Of a stretch of DNA of 12,477 nucleotides, positions 1-6,397 are shown piece after piece. The notes under the pieces were generated by a model that worked only from the letters and a program-made list of their open reading frames with translations, did no database searches and was not told the origin of the DNA. Both the position numbers and the translations under genes were made by a program. The stretch comes from Smithellaceae bacterium (GTDB lineage Bacteria; Desulfobacterota; Syntrophia; Syntrophales; Smithellaceae), in contig JAQVQT010000041.1 of assembly GCA_028701435.1 (NCBI GenBank), forward strand, positions 1 through 12,477. The letters run 5' to 3'. Position 1 is the first letter of the stretch; the number at the start of each line of letters is the position of its first letter.

Positions 1-121
1 ACATTAGGATGACAAACGGGTCGCGCTCGCTTTCAGCCAGATGGGACACGATGGGCATTTCCCCCAGATCCAGCTCCTTCTTCAGAATTCTGACGATTGG
101 ATGGATGTTTTCGTCTTTCAT
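1..121 (-). CDS. Endonuclease III-like DNA glycosylase, N-terminal fragment
   Basis: Reading leftward from ATG at 119-121 there are 40 open codons to the window edge, so only the N-terminus is visible. An in-frame TAA lies eight codons upstream with no other ATG between. An AAGGAAAG ribosome site sits about 12 bases before the ATG. The segment MPIVSHLAESERDPFVILM matches the style of the endonuclease III/HhH-GPD family, in which an R-D-P-F-x-V/I-L-I stretch precedes the LSLRTKD helix. Family members excise oxidised pyrimidines from DNA and usually carry a C-terminal [4Fe-4S] cluster. The helix-hairpin-helix, catalytic Lys/Asp and cluster cysteines would lie outside this window, so the call rests on a short motif recognised from memory. 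The gene is divergent from the oxidoreductase operon. Confidence 0.5.
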   Translation of the reverse strand, partial: MKDENIHPIVRILKKELDLGEMPIVSHLAESERDPFVILM

Positions 122-355
122 GTTTTGGATCTGCTTTCCTTGTTAAGTTTCCTCAGGCAAGCGAAAAGGGTATTAGGGCAACAGGCCGTCCTGTACCGCT
201 CCCCTTTCTGCGCCGGTTGATGACCGGTTCTGGGCCTCACGCTATTATGACGAGACTTGTTGAAAAGCAAGTTTTTATCCGCAAATTCTCCGGGAATGGT
301 GATCAGAGTATGGAGAATTATTAGCAAAGGACCGTTTTGTCCGTAGCGTTTTTTC

Positions 356-382
356 TTGACAGCGCTTTCTTATTCCTATAAT
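356..382 (+). promoter_or_regulatory. Sigma70-type promoter for the oxidoreductase operon
   Basis: A perfect TTGACA (356-361) is followed after 15 bases by a perfect TATAAT (377-382). The spacer is two bases shorter than ideal, which may make the promoter weak or activator-dependent. Transcription would start near 389-390, leaving a leader of about 200 bases before korD. The 13 bases TTTTTTCTTGACA ending at 361 recur exactly at 6354-6366, upstream of the acyl-CoA operon, which supports this as a genuine -35 region style of the organism. Confidence 0.6.
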
Positions 383-391
383 GCCCTTTTT

Positions 392-403
392 GCACCATGG
401 TGC
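392..403. promoter_or_regulatory. Perfect 12-bp palindrome, candidate operator
   Basis: GCACCATGGTGC is a perfect dyad located a few bases downstream of the predicted transcription start (about 389-390). That is a classic position for a repressor operator. The half-site resembles the NtrC half-site TGCAC, but the arms are too close for an NtrC site (which has a longer spacer), so no regulator is named. It could also fold as a small hairpin at the 5' end of the transcript. Confidence 0.35.
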
Positions 404-476
404 GCGCAAGATGGAGTTTGGCACTTCAGGGACCAGGGCGTTAGAAATCATCCCCGATAATCAAGCAAATTCAATC

Positions 477-496
477 CATCCGGCGGGATGCCCCGC
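477..496 (+). promoter_or_regulatory. Two overlapping, mutually exclusive leader hairpins
   Basis: CATCC-GGCG-GGATG (477-490) and GCGGG-ATGC-CCCGC (483-496) are both perfect 5-bp stems with 4-base loops. They share bases 483-490, so only one can form at a time. They lie in the leader about 100 bases before korD. No U-tract follows and no known riboswitch architecture is recognisable, so this is only a candidate RNA element. Confidence 0.2.
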
Positions 497-592
497 ACAG
501 CACGAACACGCGGGTGAAATAAAACTTTCATGCAGAAAACAAAAAAATATCCTATCAGTCAGACGGATGAGATCAGCCGCCGGAAAAAGAAA

Positions 593-814
593 ATGGGGCA
601 GGTGATCGTCATTGAAGACCGCTGCAAGGGATGCGGTTTTTGCATCGCCAACTGTCCCCGGCAGGTTTTGCGACTCTCCTCCGTTTTCAACAAAAAAGGG
701 TATCATCCACCGGAAGTGGTGGACACCACCCGCTGTGTCAACTGCCATTTCTGTGAAATTCTTTGCCCAGAATTTGCGATTTACAGCGTGGAATATGATG
801 ATTTCGAAGAGTGA
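593..814 (+). CDS. korD: 2-oxoacid:ferredoxin oxidoreductase, ferredoxin-like delta subunit
   Basis: This 73-residue protein carries two complete CxxCxxCxxxCP motifs: C11, C14, C17, C21 and C48, C51, C54, C58. It is therefore a dicluster 2[4Fe-4S] ferredoxin-type subunit that passes electrons from the catalytic beta subunit to external ferredoxin. Length and the opening pattern (short beta strand, then D-R-C-K-G-C-G) match the delta subunit of four-subunit KorABCD/VorABCD enzymes. I chose ATG 593 because it gives the family N-terminus and has a GGA a few bases upstream. An in-frame ATG at 530 would add a Lys-rich 21-residue extension not typical of the family and without a better ribosome site. 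The stop codon overlaps a possible GTG start of the next gene, consistent with one operon. Confidence 0.85.
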   Translation: MGQVIVIEDRCKGCGFCIANCPRQVLRLSSVFNKKGYHPPEVVDTTRCVNCHFCEILCPEFAIYSVEYDDFEE

Positions 815-821
815 GCCGTAT

Positions 822-827
822 AAGGAG
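822..827 (+). promoter_or_regulatory. Ribosome binding site deciding the korA start
   Basis: AAGGAG at 822-827 lies 7 bases before TTG at 835, an ideal spacing. The alternative in-frame GTG at 811 overlaps the korD stop and lacks an SD of its own, and GTG 829 is too close to this site. This favours TTG 835 as the korA start. Confidence 0.6.
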
Positions 828-834
828 AGTGGCT

Positions 835-1995
835 TTGACTGCTAAAGAAGTAAGAACAGGAACACATTTCATGAACGGTGACGAGGCCTGCTGCGAAGGC
901 GCGCTGGCCGCGGGCTGCCGCTTTTTTGCCGGCTATCCGATTACGCCCGCCACGGAGGTGGCCGAATCCATGTCGCGCCGTCTGCCCGAAATCGGCGGCA
1001 TTTATATTCAGATGGAAGACGAAATCGCTTCCATGGCGGCCATTCTGGGGGCGAGCTGGGGCGGAGTCAAGTCCATGACCAGCACGTCGGGCCCCGGCTT
1101 TTCGCTGATGATGGAAAACATCGGCCTGGGCATCTGCACGGAAACGCCCTGCGTGGTCTGCAATGTGCAGCGCGCCGGCCCCAGCACGGGACTGCCTACG
1201 CTGGTGGCCCAGGGGGACATGATGCAGGCGCGCTGGGGCTCGCACGGGCACTACGAAATCATCGCTCTGTCGCCTTCGAGCCCGCAGGAAATGTTTGATT
1301 TTACCATCCGGGCCTTCAACCTAAGCGAATACTACCGCCTGCCCGTCATTATTCTGGCCGATGAGACGATCGGACACATGAATGAACGCGTCATCATTCC
1401 GCAGGAAGAAGACATTGAAATCGTCAACCGCCGAAAACCGACGGTTTCCCGGGAAGATTACCTGCCCTACGAGGCGGACGCCGACGGAATCGCGCCGATG
1501 GCCAATTGCGGCGACGGCTACCGGATTCATGTCACGGGGCTGACGCACGACGACCGCGGCTACCCCGCCATGGACGCCAAGGCGCAGGAAAAAATGATCA
1601 CGCGGCTCGTCGACAAAATACGAAAAAATCGGGATAAAATCATCCGGACGCAAAACCTCTATCTGGACGATGCCGATGTCGTGGTGGTTTCCTACGGAAT
1701 CAGCGCGCGCTCCGCCATGCAGGCCGTCCGCGACGCCCGCAAAGATGGCATCAAGGCGGGCCTGATCAAGCTCGATACCATCTGGCCTTTCCCCGAAGAG
1801 CTGATCCGCAGCGTCGCATCCCGTTCAAAAGCCATGATCATGGCGGAAATCAACGGCGGCCAGATGGTGCTGGAGCTGGAACGCTCCGCTTTCGGCGCCT
1901 GTCCGGTGTCCCTGGTGTCCAATTTCGGCGGCCGAATCCTTCACCCGGGACTGATTTTGAACGCGGTTGCCAAAGCGGCAAAAGAAAAAACATGA
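835..1995 (+). CDS. korA: 2-oxoacid:ferredoxin oxidoreductase, alpha subunit
   Basis: The 386-residue product is the alpha subunit of an anaerobic, CoA-dependent 2-oxoacid oxidoreductase. The reaction is oxidative decarboxylation: 2-oxoacid plus CoA plus oxidised ferredoxin gives acyl-CoA, CO2 and reduced ferredoxin. The N-terminus has the pyrimidine-binding domain signature FFAGYPITPATE (Y34-P-I-T-P), then STSGPGFSLM, then QRAGPSTGLPT, all hallmarks of the family. The C-terminal third (from about residue 270) is the Rossmann-like domain with VVVSYG and DTIWPFP. I place the start at TTG 835 because of the well-spaced AAGGAG; GTG 811 is possible and would add 8 residues. The substrate (2-oxoglutarate or branched-chain 2-oxoacids) cannot be read from sequence alone. 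It sits second in the operon. Confidence 0.9.
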   Translation: MTAKEVRTGTHFMNGDEACCEGALAAGCRFFAGYPITPATEVAESMSRRLPEIGGIYIQMEDEIASMAAILGASWGGVKSMTSTSGPGFSLMMENIGLGICTETPCVVCNVQRAGPSTGLPTLVAQGDMMQARWGSHGHYEIIALSPSSPQEMFDFTIRAFNLSEYYRLPVIILADETIGHMNERVIIPQEEDIEIVNRRKPTVSREDYLPYEADADGIAPMANCGDGYRIHVTGLTHDDRGYPAMDAKAQEKMITRLVDKIRKNRDKIIRTQNLYLDDADVVVVSYGISARSAMQAVRDARKDGIKAGLIKLDTIWPFPEELIRSVASRSKAMIMAEINGGQMVLELERSAFGACPVSLVSNFGGRILHPGLILNAVAKAAKEKT

Positions 1996-2056
1996 CGCAA
2001 GAAAAACGATGGGACAAGAGGCAAACCCCTTGCCCCCGTGAGGCAGGAAAGAACGT

Positions 2057-2941
2057 ATGACCACAGCTAAAGCCGTAAAAAATGTACCGCCCCATCCCAT
2101 GGATGGATTGCTGCGCACGGAAAGAATTCCCCACATCTGGTGCCCCGGCTGCGGCATCGGCACGGTATTTTCCGCCGTGCTCGCCGCGATCAAAAATACC
2201 GGCTGGGACCCCAACACCATTGCGATGGTCTCCGGCATCGGCTGCACGGGACGGATGGCCGGCTATATCCGCCTGGATTCTTTTCATACCACGCACGGCC
2301 GGGCGCTTCCGTTTGCCACCGGACTCAAACTGGCCAAACCGGACACCAAGGTGATCATCGTCTCCGGAGACGGCGACCTGTTTGCCATCGGAGGCAATCA
2401 TTTCATCCACGCCGCGCGCCGGAACATGGACATGACCGTCGTTTGCGTCAATAATTTCAACTACGGCATGACGGGCGGCCAGCAGGCCCCCAGCACGCCG
2501 CTGGGCGCCAAGACCACAACGACGGTCAACGGCTCGCCGGAAGAGCCTTTCAACCTGTGCGATCTGGCCGCCACCTGCGGGGCAACCTACGTGGCCCGGT
2601 GGACGGCGATGCAGGTCCGGTCGCTGCGCAGTTCCATCAGCGAGGCGCTGGAGAAAAGGGGCTTTAGCTTTGTCGAAGTGATTACCCCCTGCCCGTCCTC
2701 TTTCGGGCGGCGCAACCGCATGGGCACCGCGCTGGAAATGATGAAATTCTATCAGGGCCGCTCCGTGATCCGCAGCGATATCGACCCCAGCGAAGCGGTT
2801 GTGGACATCGACCGGGAAATTGTGGTGGGAAAATTTGTCGATATTGAACGGCCCACGTTCATGGACCACTACGAAAAAGTCAATCGCCTCAACCTGCCGC
2901 AGTGGCGCGCCATGCATCCTGACCATCAGAAAGGGCGGTGA
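2057..2941 (+). CDS. korB: 2-oxoacid:ferredoxin oxidoreductase, beta subunit (TPP-binding)
   Basis: This 294-residue protein binds thiamine diphosphate and the proximal [4Fe-4S] cluster. Cluster ligands are visible as W-C29-P-G-C32-G, C63 (GIGCTGR) and C212 (PCPSSFGRRN). The TPP/Mg motif is GDGD (104-107) followed by N132-N133 and YGMTGGQQ. The PCPSxFGRRN context resembles proteins annotated as 2-oxoglutarate:ferredoxin oxidoreductase beta subunits, but branched-chain enzymes are close relatives. ATG 2057 follows AGGAAAG at a workable distance. The 61-base gap after korA contains a small GGCAA-ACCCC-TTGCC hairpin without a U-tract. The stop overlaps the start region of the gamma subunit, indicating translational coupling. 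Confidence 0.9.
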   Translation: MTTAKAVKNVPPHPMDGLLRTERIPHIWCPGCGIGTVFSAVLAAIKNTGWDPNTIAMVSGIGCTGRMAGYIRLDSFHTTHGRALPFATGLKLAKPDTKVIIVSGDGDLFAIGGNHFIHAARRNMDMTVVCVNNFNYGMTGGQQAPSTPLGAKTTTTVNGSPEEPFNLCDLAATCGATYVARWTAMQVRSLRSSISEALEKRGFSFVEVITPCPSSFGRRNRMGTALEMMKFYQGRSVIRSDIDPSEAVVDIDREIVVGKFVDIERPTFMDHYEKVNRLNLPQWRAMHPDHQKGR

Positions 2942-2946
2942 AGACC

Positions 2947-3537
2947 ATGCCGGACAAACGCGAGAGACACATTCTGATTACCGGTTTCGGCGGACAGGGC
3001 ATTGTCATGGCCGGCGACATTCTGGGAAAAGCGGCCACGCTCTACGATCATAAACACGCCACGATGACGCAGAACTACGGGCCGGAAGCCCGCGGCGGCG
3101 CCTGCTCCAGCCAGGTGATCATCAGCAGCGAGGAAATTCTGTTCCCCTGCGTGGAGGAGCCGGAAATCCTGGTCTGCATGAGCCAGGAAGCCTATACGAA
3201 AAACATCAAGTCCCTGAAGACGGAAGGGACGCTCATCTGGGACACGGACCTGGTGCACACGCGCAAAACCGACGCGGCGTTCAAATCGTTCAACATTCCG
3301 GCCACGCGCTTTGCCGAGCAGCTCGGAACCAAGATGATGGCCAACATCGTCATGCTGGGCTTTCTCTCCGCGGTGGAGCCGCTGGTCCATGCGGAAGCGC
3401 TCAAAAAGGCGGTCCTGGAATCCGTCCCCCCCTCTACGCGGGACAACAACCTCCGGGCCTTTACTACGGGCAGGGAATACGGCCATTCCATCCTGAAAGG
3501 ACTGGTCAAGCCCGAACCGGGCAAACATCAGGAGTAA
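2947..3537 (+). CDS. korC: 2-oxoacid:ferredoxin oxidoreductase, gamma subunit
   Basis: The 196-residue product is the gamma subunit that completes the heterotetramer. It shows the glycine-rich GFGGQGIVMAGDIL motif near the N-terminus and YGPEARGGACSSQVI at about residues 46-60, both diagnostic of the OFOR gamma domain that helps hold CoA. I chose ATG 2947, five bases after a GGTGA; an in-frame GTG at 2938 that overlaps the korB stop is an alternative adding three residues. It is the last oxidoreductase gene, and the next gene downstream starts 162 bases later. Full length for the family. Confidence 0.88.
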   Translation: MPDKRERHILITGFGGQGIVMAGDILGKAATLYDHKHATMTQNYGPEARGGACSSQVIISSEEILFPCVEEPEILVCMSQEAYTKNIKSLKTEGTLIWDTDLVHTRKTDAAFKSFNIPATRFAEQLGTKMMANIVMLGFLSAVEPLVHAEALKKAVLESVPPSTRDNNLRAFTTGREYGHSILKGLVKPEPGKHQE

Positions 3538-3699
3538 GCGCGAAGCGGTACCTTCTTCAAAAACATCGAAACACGACACCGGCAGGGCCAACCAAAACAA
3601 GGAACAACGTTGGTTTTCCAAAGCACACGGGGTCGCTTGCAAAAAACAAAACCCTCTGCTATGCGTTCTTCAAAAGACGGCGAAAGGAATCCATCACAA

Positions 3700-4029
3700 A
3701 TGGCCGACAAGGAACAGAATGCCCCAAAAGGGAAGTTTATCGTCATCGTTGATGAAGACCTGCAGGATCTGGTTCCCGGATACCTGGAAAACCGGCGCAA
3801 GGACGTTGAGGGGCTGCTGGGCGCGCTTGCAAGGAGCGACTTTGAAGCCATTCGGGTTCTGGGTCATAAAATGAAAGGGTCCGGAGGGGGCTACGGGTTT
3901 GATGAAATCAGCGAAATCGGCCATGCCCTCGAGGACGCCGCCAAACAATCGCAGGCCGCGAAAATCCAGGAAGAGATCGATCGGCTTCAGTATTACCTGG
4001 ACCATGTCGAAATGATCATGCCATCGTAA
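3700..4029 (+). CDS. Stand-alone Hpt phosphotransfer protein
   Basis: This 109-residue protein is a histidine phosphotransfer domain and little else. The signature is LGHKMKGSGGGYGFDEI, in which H56 is the predicted phosphoacceptor, followed by a helix of the four-helix bundle (SEIGHALEDAAKQ). The preceding VPGYLENRRKDV is typical of a subfamily of Hpt proteins with the KGSGGGYGF motif. Such proteins shuttle phosphate between receiver domains and have no catalytic activity of their own. I chose ATG 3700 with AAAGGA 11 bases upstream; ATG 3661 and TTG 3610 are in frame but would add a low-complexity head. It lies downstream of korC and converges on a gene with a receiver domain, a candidate partner. 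No histidine kinase is visible in the window. Confidence 0.8.
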   Translation: MADKEQNAPKGKFIVIVDEDLQDLVPGYLENRRKDVEGLLGALARSDFEAIRVLGHKMKGSGGGYGFDEISEIGHALEDAAKQSQAAKIQEEIDRLQYYLDHVEMIMPS

Positions 4030-4050
4030 ACCCCCGGCCGCGGACGCGAG

Positions 4051-4067
4051 CTTTCGACCGGCTCAGG
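4051..4067. repeat. Possible REP-like intergenic repeat remnant
   Basis: CTTTCGACCGGCTCAGG, between two convergent genes, resembles the widespread intergenic motif of the form CCTTCGACAGGCTCAGG seen in many proteobacterial genomes (recalled from memory). GAGC-N9-GCTC (4049-4065) forms a short imperfect stem. Only one copy is in the window, so repetition cannot be shown here. A clean rho-independent terminator is not present in this 61-base gap. Confidence 0.25.
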
Positions 4068-4090
4068 ATCGGGCGGACCGTCTCAAAACG

Positions 4091-6262
4091 CTACAGACAC
4101 ACCCTGGAAACCTGCTCGTAATCCGTGATCCCCTGCAGGATTTTTGTAACACCGTCCATCCGCAGTGTTCTCATGCCTTCCTGAAGCGCAATTTCCGTCA
4201 AATGGTCAACGTCCGGGTTCTGCTTGATGGCCTTTTTTACCGCCGCCGTCGCCAGGATAATCTCGTGAATCCCGACACGGCCGTAATATCCCTTGCCCTC
4301 GCAGTAATTGCAGCCCTGGCGCATCCACAGGGTAAAATCCGCAGAATATTCCGGAAGTCCGTGTTTTTTCGCCCAGACGGGATCGTAGTAATGGATGAGA
4401 TTCTCATATTCCTCGGGATCGGGATGGTAAGGCTTCTTGCACTTTTCACAGAGCCTTCGCGTCAGTCTCTGGGCGATGATGCCCAGCAAAGCGTCGGCAA
4501 AATTATAAACCGGAATCCCCATGTCGATGATGCGCGTTACGGTTTCCGCCGCGCTGTTCGTATGCAGCGTACTGAAAACCAGGTGGCCGGTCAGAGACGC
4601 TTCCAGTGTGATTTTGGCGGTTTCCACGTCGCGCATTTCTCCGATCATGATTACATCGGGATCGGCCCGCAGGAAAGACCGGAGCGCTTCGCTGAACGTG
4701 AAGCCGATTTTGCTGTTGATCTGCACCTGCTTCAATCCGGCCTGCTGAATTTCCACGGGATCTTCCGCCGTCCAGATGGTAATCTCCGGTTTATTGATGT
4801 GCCCGAGAGCCGAGTGCAGCGTGGTCGTTTTTCCGGACCCGGTGGGTCCGACGCACAGCACGACGCCCTGCGGCTTCGTAATCATGCTTTCAAAAGCTTC
4901 CAGATTGTGGGGAGAAAGCCCGAGCTGATGGATGGCCACCGGCTTTGACTTGGCCAGAATTCTCAGAACAATATTTTCATTATTTTCCACCGTGGGCGTC
5001 ACTTCCACGCGGAATTCCACTTTCTCGCCGCGAACGCGCACCATGAACTTGCCGCTCTGCGGCTTTCGGCGTTCCGAAATATCCAGATTGGAGATGATCT
5101 TGATTCTCGAGATGATGGCTCTTTTGGACTTTTCCGGAATGAAATACGCCGACTGACAAACGCCGTCGATGCGGAATCGGACCTTGAACGGCTGTCCCCG
5201 AAAGCCGGAATCAAAATGAATGTCCGATGCCCGCTTGTTATAGGCGTCCACGAGGATCCGGTTGACGAGGGCAATGATTTCGGAGTTGATTTCCTGGGTA
5301 ATTTCCCCTTCGTCTTCCTGCTGTTCGGCATCGTCGATGGCCAGCATTCTTTCGGCTGACTCGGCCTGCTCTTCTCCGGGAAGCTTCACCAGAGACTCGA
5401 CATCCGACTGCTGGAAAAGGGCATCGATGTCTTCAGGCGCCGCCAGATTCAGGCCCGCGTTGCTTTTCAGGCCGAACAGTTTCTTGAGCGCGTCCATCAG
5501 GCTCCAGTCAAAGGGGTTGCACAGAATGAACGATCTTTGCTGATTTTCGTCCAGCCTTGCCACAACGCGGTTTTCCCTGGCGAAAGAAACGGGAATGACC
5601 CCGAGAAGAAGGCTTTCCCGGTCAATTTTGGCGATCACGGGGATGGACAGAAATTCTGAAATCCACTCCGTCATCTGCCGCTGGGGAATGCCCATCGGCT
5701 CGCAGATATTGTAAATGTCCTGGGGCGCCAGCGCGGACAGACGGTCCCGAATGCGGGCGGCCTGTGCAGGCTCTACAAAGTTCAGCAAGGATTGCTTGAA
5801 CTGGGAAAAAATGGCCGGCGGCTGCACGACTTCATCCTTGGCGGCGATCCTGGTTTTCAGCTTCTGCCAGCGGGAGCTCGTCTTGATCTGCTCGTCGATC
5901 TTGCGAAGCAAAACGTCTTTTCGGATCGGCTTGGACAGGTGGTCCGCCGCGCCCACCGCAAAGGCCTTGGCCCGATTGACTTCATCGTCAAGGGCCGTGA
6001 GAAAGATCACGGGGATGAACTTGGTTTCCGGATTGGCCTGCAGTTCAAAACAGGCCACGTAGCCGTCGATCTCCGGCATCATCACGTCCATCAGAATCAG
6101 ATCCGGCTGCCGGCTGAGGGCTTCCGCGATTCCCTGCTTGCCGTCCGCGGCCACGTTGACCGAATAGCCTGCCCCGGTCAGAATCTTTTTGAGCAGATTC
6201 AGAACATCCGGATCGTCATCAATGCACAGGATGGAAACATCATTGGCTTGTTTTGGAAACAT
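4091..6262 (-). CDS. REC-GspE_N-T2SSE fusion ATPase (type II secretion / type IV pilus assembly class)
   Basis: The 723-residue protein has three parts. Residues 1-125 are a response-regulator receiver with acidic pocket D15/D16, phosphoacceptor D59 (LMDVMMPEIDG), T89 and K111. Residues about 165-285 resemble the GspE/MshE N-terminal domain, with LLLGVIPVSFARENRVVA. Residues about 315-723 are the hexameric AAA-type motor: Walker A GPTGSGKTT (472-480), Asp box AEDPVE (499-504), Walker B with DPDVIMIGE (534-542), His box TGHLVFSTLHT, and two CxxC pairs (C605/C608, C651/C654) that bind zinc in GspE/PilB proteins. Start ATG at 6262 has AAGGAGG four bases upstream. Family members power pseudopilus or pilus assembly at the inner membrane. 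The receiver fusion implies phosphorylation control. No pilus or secretion genes adjoin it. An upstream in-frame start at 6550 would read through the promoter region and is rejected. Confidence 0.88.
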   Translation of the reverse strand: MFPKQANDVSILCIDDDPDVLNLLKKILTGAGYSVNVAADGKQGIAEALSRQPDLILMDVMMPEIDGYVACFELQANPETKFIPVIFLTALDDEVNRAKAFAVGAADHLSKPIRKDVLLRKIDEQIKTSSRWQKLKTRIAAKDEVVQPPAIFSQFKQSLLNFVEPAQAARIRDRLSALAPQDIYNICEPMGIPQRQMTEWISEFLSIPVIAKIDRESLLLGVIPVSFARENRVVARLDENQQRSFILCNPFDWSLMDALKKLFGLKSNAGLNLAAPEDIDALFQQSDVESLVKLPGEEQAESAERMLAIDDAEQQEDEGEITQEINSEIIALVNRILVDAYNKRASDIHFDSGFRGQPFKVRFRIDGVCQSAYFIPEKSKRAIISRIKIISNLDISERRKPQSGKFMVRVRGEKVEFRVEVTPTVENNENIVLRILAKSKPVAIHQLGLSPHNLEAFESMITKPQGVVLCVGPTGSGKTTTLHSALGHINKPEITIWTAEDPVEIQQAGLKQVQINSKIGFTFSEALRSFLRADPDVIMIGEMRDVETAKITLEASLTGHLVFSTLHTNSAAETVTRIIDMGIPVYNFADALLGIIAQRLTRRLCEKCKKPYHPDPEEYENLIHYYDPVWAKKHGLPEYSADFTLWMRQGCNYCEGKGYYGRVGIHEIILATAAVKKAIKQNPDVDHLTEIALQEGMRTLRMDGVTKILQGITDYEQVSRVCL

Positions 6263-6280
6263 TTTGCCTCCTTGCAGAGC

Positions 6281-6310
6281 GTTAAACCCGAAAGGGCGGC
6301 TCATTGTCAA
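6281..6310 (-). promoter_or_regulatory. Candidate promoter for the REC-ATPase gene
   Basis: On the minus strand TTGACA (plus coordinates 6305-6310) is followed after 18 bases by TTTAAC (6281-6286, 4 of 6 matches to TATAAT). The start would fall near 6274, giving a very short leader with the AAGGAGG site (6267-6273) almost at its 5' end. The perfect -35 supports it, but the short leader and weak -10 lower confidence. Confidence 0.35.
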
Positions 6311-6368
6311 GAAGAAAGAATGGTCCGTTTGCACAACGACCCGGAAATAAAAATTTTTTCTTGACAAT
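6303..6368. repeat. 11-bp perfect inverted repeat with outward-facing -35 boxes
   Basis: ATTGTCAAGAA (6303-6313) and TTCTTGACAAT (6358-6368) are exact reverse complements, 44 bases apart. Each arm contains TTGACA reading away from the other: the left toward the ATPase gene, the right toward the acyl-CoA operon. This could be two divergent promoters with matching -35 regions, or a duplicated protein-binding site. Confidence 0.7.
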
Positions 6369-6390
6369 ACGACACCCGCTGGAGTATTGG
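6361..6390 (+). promoter_or_regulatory. Candidate promoter for the acyl-CoA operon (distal)
   Basis: Perfect TTGACA at 6361-6366 is followed after 18 bases by TATTGG (6385-6390), a poor -10 with 3 of 6 matches. The upstream 13 bases equal those at the korD promoter. A start near 6397 would place the TTGG/CCAA dyads directly on the start site. The weak -10 suggests control or a different true promoter. Confidence 0.35.
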
Positions 6391-6397
6391 GAAGCAT

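Larger units (their letters stand above)
122..592. other. Divergent intergenic region, no supported gene
   Basis: About 470 bases separate the leftward gene from the first oxidoreductase gene. Open frames of 69-95 codons exist here on both strands, but they have no convincing ribosome site or family resemblance. The left half (122-350) holds short dyads such as ACAGG-CCGT-CCTGT (181-194), CCGGT-TGATG-ACCGG (213-227) and ACTTG-N8-CAAGT (255-272), none clearly functional. The right half holds the promoter, palindrome and leader hairpins listed separately. I found no convincing promoter for the leftward gene. Confidence 0.6.

Noticed and set aside
244..271. Promoter for the leftward endonuclease-like gene on the minus strand
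   Set aside because: TTGCTT with CATAAT or TAATAG is only half-matching and no spacing gives a convincing pair.
391..404. NtrC binding site reading of TGCACCATGGTGCG
   Set aside because: The TGCAC half-sites are too close together for the known NtrC dyad.
425..445. Sigma54-like TGGCAC near 419-440 (and another at 6442-6455)
   Set aside because: Neither has the required GC of the -12 element at the correct spacing.
530..592. N-terminal extension of the ferredoxin subunit from ATG 530
   Set aside because: It would add a Lys-rich 21-residue head absent from typical delta subunits and has no better ribosome site than ATG 593.
1850..2926. 358-codon minus-strand open frame over korB
   Set aside because: Antisense shadow; Arg/His/Gly-rich composition typical of reversed coding strands.
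3588..3617. Possible terminator after korC: CCAAC-N16-GTTGG-TTTT
   Set aside because: Only five base pairs with a 16-base loop and four Ts; too weak to call.
3637..3665. Possible promoter for the Hpt gene (TTGCAA, 17 bases, TATGCG)
   Set aside because: Both hexamers are poor matches; the gene may simply be co-transcribed with korDABC.
4202..4948. 248-codon plus-strand open frame inside the ATPase gene
   Set aside because: Antisense shadow of the conserved ATPase domain; no family resemblance or ribosome site.
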